A DNA stretch of 63,705 bases from JANPCX01 sp031431125. Its GTDB lineage: Bacteria; Pseudomonadota; Gammaproteobacteria; Burkholderiales; Burkholderiaceae_C. A program made the translations under genes and the position numbers. Position 1 is the first letter of the stretch, and each line of letters opens with the position of its first letter. Of this stretch, positions 16,799 to 25,034 are shown piece by piece. The notes below the pieces were generated by a model. That model did not search any database and was not told the origin of the DNA. It worked only from the letters and a program-made list of their open reading frames with translations. The stretch lies in the NCBI GenBank assembly GCA_031431125.1, contig JANPCX010000036.1:1-63705 (forward strand), in the 5' to 3' direction.

Positions 16799-18052
16799 AT
16801 GGCTGAGATCAAAAACTACACGCTCAATTTTGGCCCTCAACACCCAGCCGCGCACGGCGTACTGCGCCTGGTGTTGGAGCTCGACGGCGAAGTCATCCAG
16901 CGCGCCGACCCCCACATCGGCCTGCTGCACCGCGCCACCGAAAAACTGGCCGAGAGCAAAACCTATATCCAGTCGCTGCCCTACATGGACAGGCTCGACT
17001 ACGTGTCCATGATGTGCAACGAGCACGCCTACTGCCTGGCCATTGAAAGACTGCTGGGCGTGGACGTGCCGCAGCGCGCCCAGTACATCCGGGTGATGTT
17101 CTCCGAGATCACCCGTTTGATGAACCACCTGATGTGGCTCGGTGCGCACGGTCTGGATTGCGGTGCGATGAACATCTTCATCTACTGCTTCCGCGAGCGC
17201 GAAGACTTGTTCGACATGTACGAAGCCGCCTCTGGTGCGCGCATGCATGCCGCTTATTTCCGTCCCGGTGGTGTGTACCGCGATTTGCCCGACGAAATGC
17301 CGCAGTACCGCGCCTCCAAGGTGCGCAATGCCAAGGCCTTGTCGAAGTTGAACGACAACCGCCAAGGCACCTTGCTCGATTTCATCGAAGATTTTGTCCG
17401 GCGGTTCCCCAAGTGCGTGGACGAGTACGAAACCCTGCTTACCGACAACCGCATTTGGAAGCAGCGCACCGTGGGCATTGGTGTGGTCACGCCTGAGCGG
17501 GCCTTGAACCTCGGGTTCACCGGCCCCATGCTGCGCGGCTCAGGCATTGAATGGGATTTGCGCAAAACCCAGCCCTACGACGTCTATGCCAAGATGAATT
17601 TCGACGTGCCCGTGGGTGTCAACGGCGACACCTACGACCGCTACCTGGTGCGCGTGGAAGAAATGCGCCAGAGCAACCTCATCATCCAGCAGTGCGTGGA
17701 CTGGTTGCGTGCCAACCCCGGCCCAGTGATCACGTCCAACCACAAAGTGGCGCCGCCTTCACGTGTCGAGATGAAGTCGAGCATGGAAGAGCTGATCCAC
17801 CACTTCAAGCTCTTCACCGAAGGTTTCCATGTGCCCGAAGGCGAGGCCTATGCAGCGGTAGAACACCCCAAAGGCGAGTTCGGCATTTATTTGGTGAGCG
17901 ATGGGGCCAACAAACCTTATCGCCTGAAAATTCGGGCACCTGGTTTTGCCCATTTGGCGGCGCTCGATGAAATGGCGCGTGGCCACATGATTGCTGATGC
18001 CGTTGCCGTGATTGGCACCATGGACATTGTGTTCGGAGAGATTGACCGGTGA
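16799..18052 (+). CDS. nuoD: NADH-quinone oxidoreductase subunit D
   Basis: The 417-residue 49-kDa subunit forms the quinone-binding pocket with NuoB. It opens with MAEIKNYTLNFGPQHPAAHG, whose GPQHPAAHG is the quinone-site His loop, and ends with the family's DIVFGEIDR. The reading frame is intact from 16799 even though a partial copy of its start lies upstream. The ribosome site GAAGG at 16790-16794 lies in the insert. The stop overlaps the nuoE start. Confidence 0.96.
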   Translation: MAEIKNYTLNFGPQHPAAHGVLRLVLELDGEVIQRADPHIGLLHRATEKLAESKTYIQSLPYMDRLDYVSMMCNEHAYCLAIERLLGVDVPQRAQYIRVMFSEITRLMNHLMWLGAHGLDCGAMNIFIYCFREREDLFDMYEAASGARMHAAYFRPGGVYRDLPDEMPQYRASKVRNAKALSKLNDNRQGTLLDFIEDFVRRFPKCVDEYETLLTDNRIWKQRTVGIGVVTPERALNLGFTGPMLRGSGIEWDLRKTQPYDVYAKMNFDVPVGVNGDTYDRYLVRVEEMRQSNLIIQQCVDWLRANPGPVITSNHKVAPPSRVEMKSSMEELIHHFKLFTEGFHVPEGEAYAAVEHPKGEFGIYLVSDGANKPYRLKIRAPGFAHLAALDEMARGHMIADAVAVIGTMDIVFGEIDR

Positions 18053-18582
18053 GCACCTCTGCAATGGCCTCAGTGCCCTCAACCCCATATTTGACCGACG
18101 ACATGCGTCAGCGCTTCGACCGCGAAGTGGCGAAGTTCCCTGCCGACCAGAAGCAGTCTGCGGTGATGGCTTGTCTGACCATCGTTCAACAAGCGCGTGG
18201 TTTTGTTTCGGTTGAGAGCGAAAAACAAGTGGCCGACTACCTGGGCATGCCGCCCATCGCCGTGCACGAGGTCACCACCTTCTACAACATGTACAACCAG
18301 CAGCCTGTGGGTCGCTACAAGTTGAATGTGTGCACCAATTTGCCTTGCCAGTTGCGTGATGGCCAAAAAGCGCTGGACCATGTCTGCAAGAAGCTGGGCA
18401 TCGAAGAGGGCGGCACCACGGCTGACGGCCTCTTCACGGTGCAAAAAAGTGAATGCTTAGGCGCTTGTGCCGACGCACCGGTCATGCTGGTGAACGATTT
18501 GCAAATGTGCAGTTTCATGAGCAACGAGCGGCTCGATGAACTGCTTCAAGTGTTGAAGGCAACGCCTTCTTCAACCCGCTAA
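18049..18582 (+). CDS. nuoE: NADH-quinone oxidoreductase subunit E
   Basis: The 24-kDa thioredoxin-like subunit holds cluster N1a. The four ligands are in CTNLPC and in CLGAC near residues 97-145. The GTG at 18049 overlaps the nuoD stop and fits translational coupling; an ATG at 18064 would shorten it by five residues. The length of 177 is within the family range. Confidence 0.94.
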   Translation: MSTSAMASVPSTPYLTDDMRQRFDREVAKFPADQKQSAVMACLTIVQQARGFVSVESEKQVADYLGMPPIAVHEVTTFYNMYNQQPVGRYKLNVCTNLPCQLRDGQKALDHVCKKLGIEEGGTTADGLFTVQKSECLGACADAPVMLVNDLQMCSFMSNERLDELLQVLKATPSSTR

Positions 18583-18602
18583 GGCAGTAGAGGCAAATAT
18601 CC

Positions 18603-19973
18603 ATGCTGGACTTGCGCAAATTTCAAGCCACAGGCCACGAGACCTGTTTCCATGGCCGCCACTTGCAGCCGCAAATTTTTGCCGACCTCGATGGCAGCAA
18701 CTGGCGTTTGGCCGATTACGAAAAACGCGGTGGCTACCAAGCGCTGCGCAAAATCTTGGCCAAAGATGGCGGGGAAGGCTTAACGCCTGACCAAGTCATT
18801 GCTGAAGTCAAAACCTCGGCCCTGCGCGGCCGTGGTGGTGCGGGTTTCCCGACGGGCTTGAAGTGGAGCTTCATGCCGCGCCAGTTCCCCGGTGCCAAGT
18901 ACCTGGTTTGCAATTCCGACGAAGGCGAACCCGGCACCTGCAAAGACCGCGACATCATGATGTTCAACCCCCACATCGTGATCGAGGGCATGATCATTGC
19001 GGCCTATGCCATGGGCATCCGCGTGGGCTACAACTACATCCACGGTGAAATTTTCGACGTCTACCAGCGGTTTGAAGAAGCCCTGGAAGAAGCGCGGGCT
19101 GGCGGGCTTTTGGGCGACAACATTCTGGGCTCGACCCACAGCTTTCAGCTGCATGCCTCGCACGGTTTTGGCGCTTACATTTGCGGCGAAGAAACTGCGC
19201 TGCTGGAATCGCTCGAAGGGAAAAAAGGCCAACCGCGTTTCAAACCGCCGTTTCCGGCGAGCTACGGCCTTTACGGCAAACCCACGACGATCAACAACAC
19301 CGAAACCTTTGCCGCAGTGCCTTGGATCATCCGCAACGGTGGCCAGGCCTTTCTCGAAGTCGGCAAGCCCAACAACGGTGGCACCAAGCTGTATTCCGTG
19401 TCAGGCGATGTGGAACGGCCCGGCAACTACGAGATTCCTTTGGGCACGCCCTTCTCCAAACTCTTGGAATTGGCTGGGGGTGTCCGCAAAGGCCGCACGC
19501 TCAAGGCTGTGATTCCTGGCGGCTCGTCTGCGCCCGTGCTGCCTGCTTCCATCATGATGGAATGCACCATGGACTACGACAGCATTGCCAAAGCTGGTTC
19601 CATGTTGGGCTCGGGCGCCGTGATCGTGATGGACGATTCGCGCTGCATGGTGAATTCGCTACTGCGCCTGTCTTACTTCTACATGCACGAAAGCTGCGGC
19701 CAGTGCACACCTTGCCGCGAAGGCACAGGCTGGCTCTACCGCATGGTGGAGCGCATTGCCCACGGCCGAGGCCGCAAAGATGACATCGACCTGCTCAACT
19801 CGGTGGCCGACAACATTCAAGGCCGCACGATTTGCGCCTTGGGTGATGCGGCCGCGATGCCGGTGCGCGCCATGATCAAACACTTTCGCGATGAGTTCAT
19901 TCACCTCATCGAACACAAGACCAACAAGGTGCTGGGGCCGCTGGCCAAAGTACCCGAGGCGGCCGAGGCTTGA
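18603..19973 (+). CDS. nuoF: NADH-quinone oxidoreductase subunit F
   Basis: The NADH-oxidising subunit (456 residues) binds FMN, NADH and cluster N3. The glycine-rich nucleotide motif is GRGGAGFPTGLKW; the FMN region includes CNSDEGEPGTCKDRD; and the [4Fe-4S] ligands are in ESCGQCTPCREG with a further Cys in RTICALGD. One base separates its stop from the nuoG start. Confidence 0.96.
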   Translation: MLDLRKFQATGHETCFHGRHLQPQIFADLDGSNWRLADYEKRGGYQALRKILAKDGGEGLTPDQVIAEVKTSALRGRGGAGFPTGLKWSFMPRQFPGAKYLVCNSDEGEPGTCKDRDIMMFNPHIVIEGMIIAAYAMGIRVGYNYIHGEIFDVYQRFEEALEEARAGGLLGDNILGSTHSFQLHASHGFGAYICGEETALLESLEGKKGQPRFKPPFPASYGLYGKPTTINNTETFAAVPWIIRNGGQAFLEVGKPNNGGTKLYSVSGDVERPGNYEIPLGTPFSKLLELAGGVRKGRTLKAVIPGGSSAPVLPASIMMECTMDYDSIAKAGSMLGSGAVIVMDDSRCMVNSLLRLSYFYMHESCGQCTPCREGTGWLYRMVERIAHGRGRKDDIDLLNSVADNIQGRTICALGDAAAMPVRAMIKHFRDEFIHLIEHKTNKVLGPLAKVPEAAEA

Positions 19974-19974
19974 G

Positions 19975-22287
19975 ATGATTGAAATTGAACTCGACGGCAA
20001 AAAAGTAGAAGTCCAAGAGGGCAGCGTGGTCATGCACGCGGCCGACAAGGCGGGCGTCTACATTCCGCATTTTTGTTATCACAAGAAGTTGTCGATTGCG
20101 GCCAACTGCCGCATGTGTTTGGTCGAGGTTGAAAAAGCGCCCAAACCCATGCCAGCCTGCGCCACGCCGGTGACGCAAGGCATGATTGTTCGCACCAAGA
20201 GCGAAAAGGCCATCAAGGCGCAGCAGTCGGTGATGGAGTTTTTGCTCATCAACCACCCGCTGGATTGCCCGATTTGCGACCAAGGCGGCGAATGCCAGTT
20301 GCAAGACTTGGCCGTGGGTTATGGTGGCTCGGCTTCGCGTTACCAAGAAGAAAAACGCGTGGTCTTCCACAAAGATGTGGGCCCGCTGATCTCGATGCAA
20401 GAGATGAGCCGCTGCATCCACTGCACCCGCTGCGTCCGGTTTGGCCAAGAGGTGTCGGGCGTGATGGAGCTCGGCATGATCCACCGTGGCGAGCACTCCG
20501 AGATCACCACCGTGGTCGGTGACACGATCGACTCTGAGCTCTCCGGCAACATGATCGACATCTGCCCCGTCGGTGCGCTCACCAGCAAACCCTTCCGCTA
20601 CAGCGCCCGCACCTGGGAGTTGTCACGTCGCAAGAGTGTGAGCCCGCACGACAGCACGGGTGCGAACCTCATCGTTCAGGTCAAGGCCAACAAAGTACTG
20701 CGCGTGGTGCCGTTGGAGAACGAAGAAGTCAATGAGTGCTGGATTGCTGACCGTGACCGTTTTTCCTACGAAGCATTGAACAGCACTGACCGTCTCACCT
20801 CGCCCATGATCAAGCAGGGCGGTCAATGGAAAACCGTGGGCTGGACCGAAGCCCTGGAATACGTGGCGCGTGGTTTGAATCAAATCAAGGCTGACCATGG
20901 CCCTGCCAGTTTGGGTGCCCTGGCGGCGCCCCACAGCACCACGGAAGAGCTGCACTTGCTCGCTCAGCTGATGCGCGGTCTGGGGAGCGAAAACATCGAC
21001 CACCGTCTGCGCCATGCCGACTTCACCGCGCCTGAGGGCGTGCGTTGGCTAGGTACGTCCATTGCGTCACTCACCGAGTTGCAGCGTGTGCTGGTGGTGG
21101 GCTCCTTCTTGCGCAAAGACCACCCGCTGTTCGCACAGCGCTTGCGTCAAGCGGCCAAGAAGGGTGCGCAGGTTCACAGCCTGCATGCCTTGCAAGATGA
21201 CTGGCTGATTCCGGTGGCTCAGCACCTGGTGGCGGCTCCCGCCGAATGGGTGCAGGTCTTGGCCCAGGTGGCCAGCAGCGTGGCTGCCAGCAAAGGCGTG
21301 TCTTCGCCTTGGGCGGCCGTCTCCAGTCCTGCCGCGCAAGCCATTGCTGCTTCTTTGCTCAGCGGCGAACGCAAGGCCATTTTGCTCGGCAATACCGCGG
21401 CCCAGCACCCACAGGCCAGCGGTTTGCTCACCGTGGCGAATTGGATCGCCGAACAAACCGGCGCCACCGTGGGTTACCTCACCGAAGCGGGCAACACCGT
21501 GGGTGCGCAGCTGGTGAATGCACTGCCCGGTGCTGGCGGATTGAACGCCGGCCAAATGCTGGCCAGTCCCAAGCTCAAAGCCTGTGTGCTGCTCAACGTT
21601 GAGCCTGATCTGGATGTGGCCGACCCGCAGACAGCACGCAGCAGCCTGCAATCGGCCGAGATGGTGGTGGCGCTCACGTCTTTCAACAACGTGGCCCTGG
21701 ATGTGGCGGATGTGCTGTTGCCCATAGCGCCGTTCACAGAAACCTCGGGCACTTTGGTGAATGCCGAAGGCCGGGTGCAAAGTTTCCATGGCGTGGTCAA
21801 GCCATTGGGCGAGACCCGCCCCGCATGGAAAGTGCTGCGTGTGCTGGCCAATATGCTCAACCTGCCGGGTTTTGATTTCGAAACCTCGGAAGACGTGCGT
21901 GCCCAAGCCCTGGGTGATGTGGCCAACTTGCCTGCTCGTTTGAGCAACCGTTGCACCGCCCCCGTACAAGCGCCGACAGCGTCAGCGGGTTTGCAGCGTT
22001 TGGCCGATGTGCCCATTTACGCCACCGACTCGATGGTGCGACGCGCTGCTTCCTTGCAACTCACGGCGGACGCGCGTGCGCCCAAGGCGAGTGTGGGCAC
22101 AGCGTTGTGGAATGAACTGAACCTTGCTGCCAACTCATCGGTGCGTGCGACTCAGGGTGCGGCCAGCGTGGTGTTATCGGTTTGTTTGGATGCCAGCCTG
22201 GCACCGCAAGTGGTGCGTTTGCCTGCAGGTTTGGCCGCCACGTTGCTCGGTGCGCAGTTTGGCGCGGTGCGGTTGGAGAAGGTGTGA
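19975..22287 (+). CDS. nuoG: NADH-quinone oxidoreductase subunit G
   Basis: The 75-kDa subunit, 770 residues. The N-terminal ferredoxin domain has CYHKKLSIAANCRMC; further clusters are in HPLDCPICDQGGEC and CIHCTRCVRFG; the rest is the molybdopterin-oxidoreductase-like domain without cofactor. The ATG at 19975 was chosen over one at 19891 because it immediately follows nuoF and gives the normal MIEIELDG start. Confidence 0.95.
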   Translation: MIEIELDGKKVEVQEGSVVMHAADKAGVYIPHFCYHKKLSIAANCRMCLVEVEKAPKPMPACATPVTQGMIVRTKSEKAIKAQQSVMEFLLINHPLDCPICDQGGECQLQDLAVGYGGSASRYQEEKRVVFHKDVGPLISMQEMSRCIHCTRCVRFGQEVSGVMELGMIHRGEHSEITTVVGDTIDSELSGNMIDICPVGALTSKPFRYSARTWELSRRKSVSPHDSTGANLIVQVKANKVLRVVPLENEEVNECWIADRDRFSYEALNSTDRLTSPMIKQGGQWKTVGWTEALEYVARGLNQIKADHGPASLGALAAPHSTTEELHLLAQLMRGLGSENIDHRLRHADFTAPEGVRWLGTSIASLTELQRVLVVGSFLRKDHPLFAQRLRQAAKKGAQVHSLHALQDDWLIPVAQHLVAAPAEWVQVLAQVASSVAASKGVSSPWAAVSSPAAQAIAASLLSGERKAILLGNTAAQHPQASGLLTVANWIAEQTGATVGYLTEAGNTVGAQLVNALPGAGGLNAGQMLASPKLKACVLLNVEPDLDVADPQTARSSLQSAEMVVALTSFNNVALDVADVLLPIAPFTETSGTLVNAEGRVQSFHGVVKPLGETRPAWKVLRVLANMLNLPGFDFETSEDVRAQALGDVANLPARLSNRCTAPVQAPTASAGLQRLADVPIYATDSMVRRAASLQLTADARAPKASVGTALWNELNLAANSSVRATQGAASVVLSVCLDASLAPQVVRLPAGLAATLLGAQFGAVRLEKV

Positions 22288-22296
22288 GGCCTAACC

Positions 22297-23394
22297 ATGT
22301 TTGACACCATTCACAACGTTGGTTCTTCCTTGTTGGGCGGTGCCTGGCCTGTGGCTTGGACGCTGATCAAAATCGTCGCCCTCGTGCTGCCGTTGATGAT
22401 TTGCGTCGCCTACCTCACGCTGTGGGAACGCAAAGCCATTGGTTGGACCCAAATTCGCCCAGGCCCCAACCGCGTTGGCCCTTTGGGTTTGTTGCAGCCC
22501 ATTGCCGATGCGGTGAAGTTGATCTTCAAGGAAATCATTGTTCCCACCGCTGCCAGCAAAGGGTTGTTCTTGCTCGCGCCTGTGATGACCATCATGCCGG
22601 CATTGGCCGCTTGGGCGGTGGTGCCTTTCGGGCCTGATGCGGCACTGTCCAACATCAACGCCGGTTTGCTCTTCTTGATGGCCATCACCTCGATGGAGGT
22701 TTATGGCGTCATCGTTGCGGGCTGGGCCTCCAACTCCAAGTACGCTTTCTTGGGCGCCTTGCGTGCCTCGGCGCAAATGGTGAGCTATGAAATCGCCATG
22801 GGCTTTTGCCTGGTGGTGGTGCTCATGGTGTCTGCCAGCCTCAACATGACGGACATCGTCATGGGTCAAGGCAAGGGCTGGTTTGCTGACCATGGCCTGT
22901 CGTTTCTGAGCTGGAACTGGTTGCCCCTGCTGCCCATTTTTGTGGTTTATGTGATTGCCGGCATTGCCGAAACCAATCGCCACCCGTTTGACGTGGTGGA
23001 AGGCGAATCAGAGATCGTCGCGGGCCACATGGTCGAGTACTCGGGCATGTCGTTTGCTATGTTCTTCTTGGCCGAGTACGCCAACATTATTTTGATCTCG
23101 GTCTTGGCGGCCACCATGTTCTTGGGTGGCTGGATTGCGCCGGTGTCGTTCTCTGTGTTCGGCATGACCACACCGCAGTGGATTGTGGACACCATGTGGT
23201 TCTGGAACTGGTTCTGGTTATTTGCCAAAACCTTTGTCGTGGCCACCTTGTTCCTGTGGGTGCGGGCCACCTTCCCGCGTTTCCGCTACGACCAAATCAT
23301 GCGTTTGGGTTGGAAGATTTTCATTCCCGTGACCTTGGTTTGGCTGGTTGTCATCGGCCTGTGGATTCAAACCCCGTACAACATTTGGAAGTGA
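22297..23394 (+). CDS. nuoH: NADH-quinone oxidoreductase subunit H
   Basis: Membrane subunit of 365 residues with about eight helices. It links the peripheral arm to the proton-pumping arm and lines the quinone channel. Conserved loops are ERKAIGWTQIRPGPNRVGP and AETNRHPFDVVEGESEIV. It lies 9 bases after nuoG. Confidence 0.96.
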   Translation: MFDTIHNVGSSLLGGAWPVAWTLIKIVALVLPLMICVAYLTLWERKAIGWTQIRPGPNRVGPLGLLQPIADAVKLIFKEIIVPTAASKGLFLLAPVMTIMPALAAWAVVPFGPDAALSNINAGLLFLMAITSMEVYGVIVAGWASNSKYAFLGALRASAQMVSYEIAMGFCLVVVLMVSASLNMTDIVMGQGKGWFADHGLSFLSWNWLPLLPIFVVYVIAGIAETNRHPFDVVEGESEIVAGHMVEYSGMSFAMFFLAEYANIILISVLAATMFLGGWIAPVSFSVFGMTTPQWIVDTMWFWNWFWLFAKTFVVATLFLWVRATFPRFRYDQIMRLGWKIFIPVTLVWLVVIGLWIQTPYNIWK

Positions 23395-23455
23395 ACGAGT
23401 ACGACATGACTTCGCTTTCCACCCCGCATTTGCACGTCGCCACAGAGGTGTTTCC

Positions 23456-23953
23456 ATGAGTGCCGTTGCCACGCTCAAACAAACCCTGTCTAGCTTCCTG
23501 CTCTTTGAGTTGTTCAAAGGCATGGCCTTGACCGGCAAGCATTTTTGGTCACGCAAGATCACGGTGCTCTTCCCTGAGGAGAAAACACCTCAGAGCCCAC
23601 GCTTTCGCGGCTTACACGCTTTGCGCCGCTACGAAAACGGCGAAGAGCGTTGCATCGCCTGCAAATTGTGCGAAGCCGTTTGCCCCGCCTTGGCCATCAC
23701 CATTGAAAGTGATGTGCGGGACGACGGCTCACGCCGCACCACACGCTACGACATCGACCTCACCAAATGCATCTTTTGCGGTTTCTGCGAAGAGAGTTGC
23801 CCGGTGGACTCCATTGTTGAAACCCACATCTTTGAATACCACGGCGAAAAACGGGGCGACCTGTACTTCACCAAGGACATGCTCTTGGCCGTGGGTGACA
23901 GTTACGAAAAAGAAATCGCAGCCAACAAGGAGGCGGACGCTCGCTACCGCTAA
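23456..23953 (+). CDS. nuoI: NADH-quinone oxidoreductase subunit I
   Basis: The 165-residue 8Fe ferredoxin-type subunit holds clusters N6a and N6b; the motifs are CIACKLCEAVCPA and CIFCGFCEESCPV. The ATG at 23456 has AGAGG upstream and gives the standard start. A longer in-frame start at 23348 overlaps nuoH and is rejected. A small GC hairpin sits in the 65-base gap before nuoJ. Confidence 0.96.
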   Translation: MSAVATLKQTLSSFLLFELFKGMALTGKHFWSRKITVLFPEEKTPQSPRFRGLHALRRYENGEERCIACKLCEAVCPALAITIESDVRDDGSRRTTRYDIDLTKCIFCGFCEESCPVDSIVETHIFEYHGEKRGDLYFTKDMLLAVGDSYEKEIAANKEADARYR

Positions 23954-24018
23954 ACCCTGAAACCGCTGGCGCTCCTTCGCGCCCGCGTTTCGGTACAGCC
24001 GTGCTGATCCACAAGCCC

Positions 24019-24669
24019 ATGAATACAACTTCGGCGCTCTTCTACGTTTTTTCAGCAGTATTGTTGTTCGCTGCTTTTCGCGTGATCACTGCACGCAGCC
24101 CAGTGCATGCAGCGCTGTATTTGGTGCTGGCTTTTTTCACCGCTTCTTGTTTGTGGATCTTGCTGCAAGCAGAGTTCCTGGCCATCTCCTTGGTGCTGGT
24201 GTATGTTGGCGCGGTGATGGTGCTCTTCTTGTTTGTGGTGATGATGCTGGACGTCAATGTCGAAGGCCTGCGAAAAGGGTTCTGGAAACACTTTCCCGTG
24301 GCGGCTTTTGTCGGCGTTGTCATCGCCCTGGAAATGGCGGCTGTGCTCTTGGGCGGTTTCCGTTTGAAGGAAGCACCTGTCTTGGACGCACAGGCCGTCA
24401 AATTGGGCAATACCAAGATGCTGGGCATTGAGATTTACACCCAGTACCTTTACCCCTTGCAAATCGCCGCTGTGCTCTTGCTGGTGGCCATCATTGCGGC
24501 CATCGCCTTGACTTTGCGCCGCCGCAAAGACTCCAAATACATCAACCCGGCTGAACAGGTGCGGGCCAAAAAAGCCGACCGTGTGCGTTTAGTGAAGATG
24601 CAAGCCACGGTTGAGTTGCCGGATCCGCCTGCCGCGGCCCTTGATCCCGCGACCGGAGAGAAAAAATGA
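24019..24669 (+). CDS. nuoJ: NADH-quinone oxidoreductase subunit J
   Basis: Membrane subunit of 216 residues with five helices, including the conserved LVYVGAVMVLFLFVVMM containing the pi-bulge region. The ATG at 24019 is preferred to a GTG at 24001. The C-terminal ~40 residues are hydrophilic. Its stop overlaps the nuoK start (ATGA). Confidence 0.93.
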   Translation: MNTTSALFYVFSAVLLFAAFRVITARSPVHAALYLVLAFFTASCLWILLQAEFLAISLVLVYVGAVMVLFLFVVMMLDVNVEGLRKGFWKHFPVAAFVGVVIALEMAAVLLGGFRLKEAPVLDAQAVKLGNTKMLGIEIYTQYLYPLQIAAVLLLVAIIAAIALTLRRRKDSKYINPAEQVRAKKADRVRLVKMQATVELPDPPAAALDPATGEKK

Positions 24670-24992
24670 ACGGTGCGGCCATGACCTCCATCACCCTCGG
24701 ACACTACCTCTCAGTGGGCGGTATTTTGTTTGCGTTGTCGGTGATTGGCATTTTCCTCAACCGCAAAAACCTCATCGTGCTCTTGATGGCCATTGAGCTG
24801 ATGTTGCTGGCGGTCAACCTCAACTTCATTGCTTTTTCTCACTACCTGGGCGACATGGCTGGGCAAGTGTTTGTGTTTTTCATTCTCACCGTGGCCGCCG
24901 CAGAATCGGCCATCGGCCTGGCGATTTTGGTGGTGCTGTTCCGCAACCGCGCCAGCATCAACGTTGACGAGATGGACACCCTCAAGGGCTAA
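24666..24992 (+). CDS. nuoK: NADH-quinone oxidoreductase subunit K
   Basis: Three-helix membrane subunit related to MrpC; its conserved glutamates lie in IELMLLAVNLNF and AAAESAIGLAI. The ATG at 24666 overlaps the nuoJ stop and has GGAGAG upstream; an ATG at 24681 would give the commoner 103-residue form. Confidence 0.94.
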   Translation: MNGAAMTSITLGHYLSVGGILFALSVIGIFLNRKNLIVLLMAIELMLLAVNLNFIAFSHYLGDMAGQVFVFFILTVAAAESAIGLAILVVLFRNRASINVDEMDTLKG

Positions 24993-25034
24993 GGCAAGAC
25001 GTTCAGTTTTGCCCCTCAGAAACCACACAAGAAC

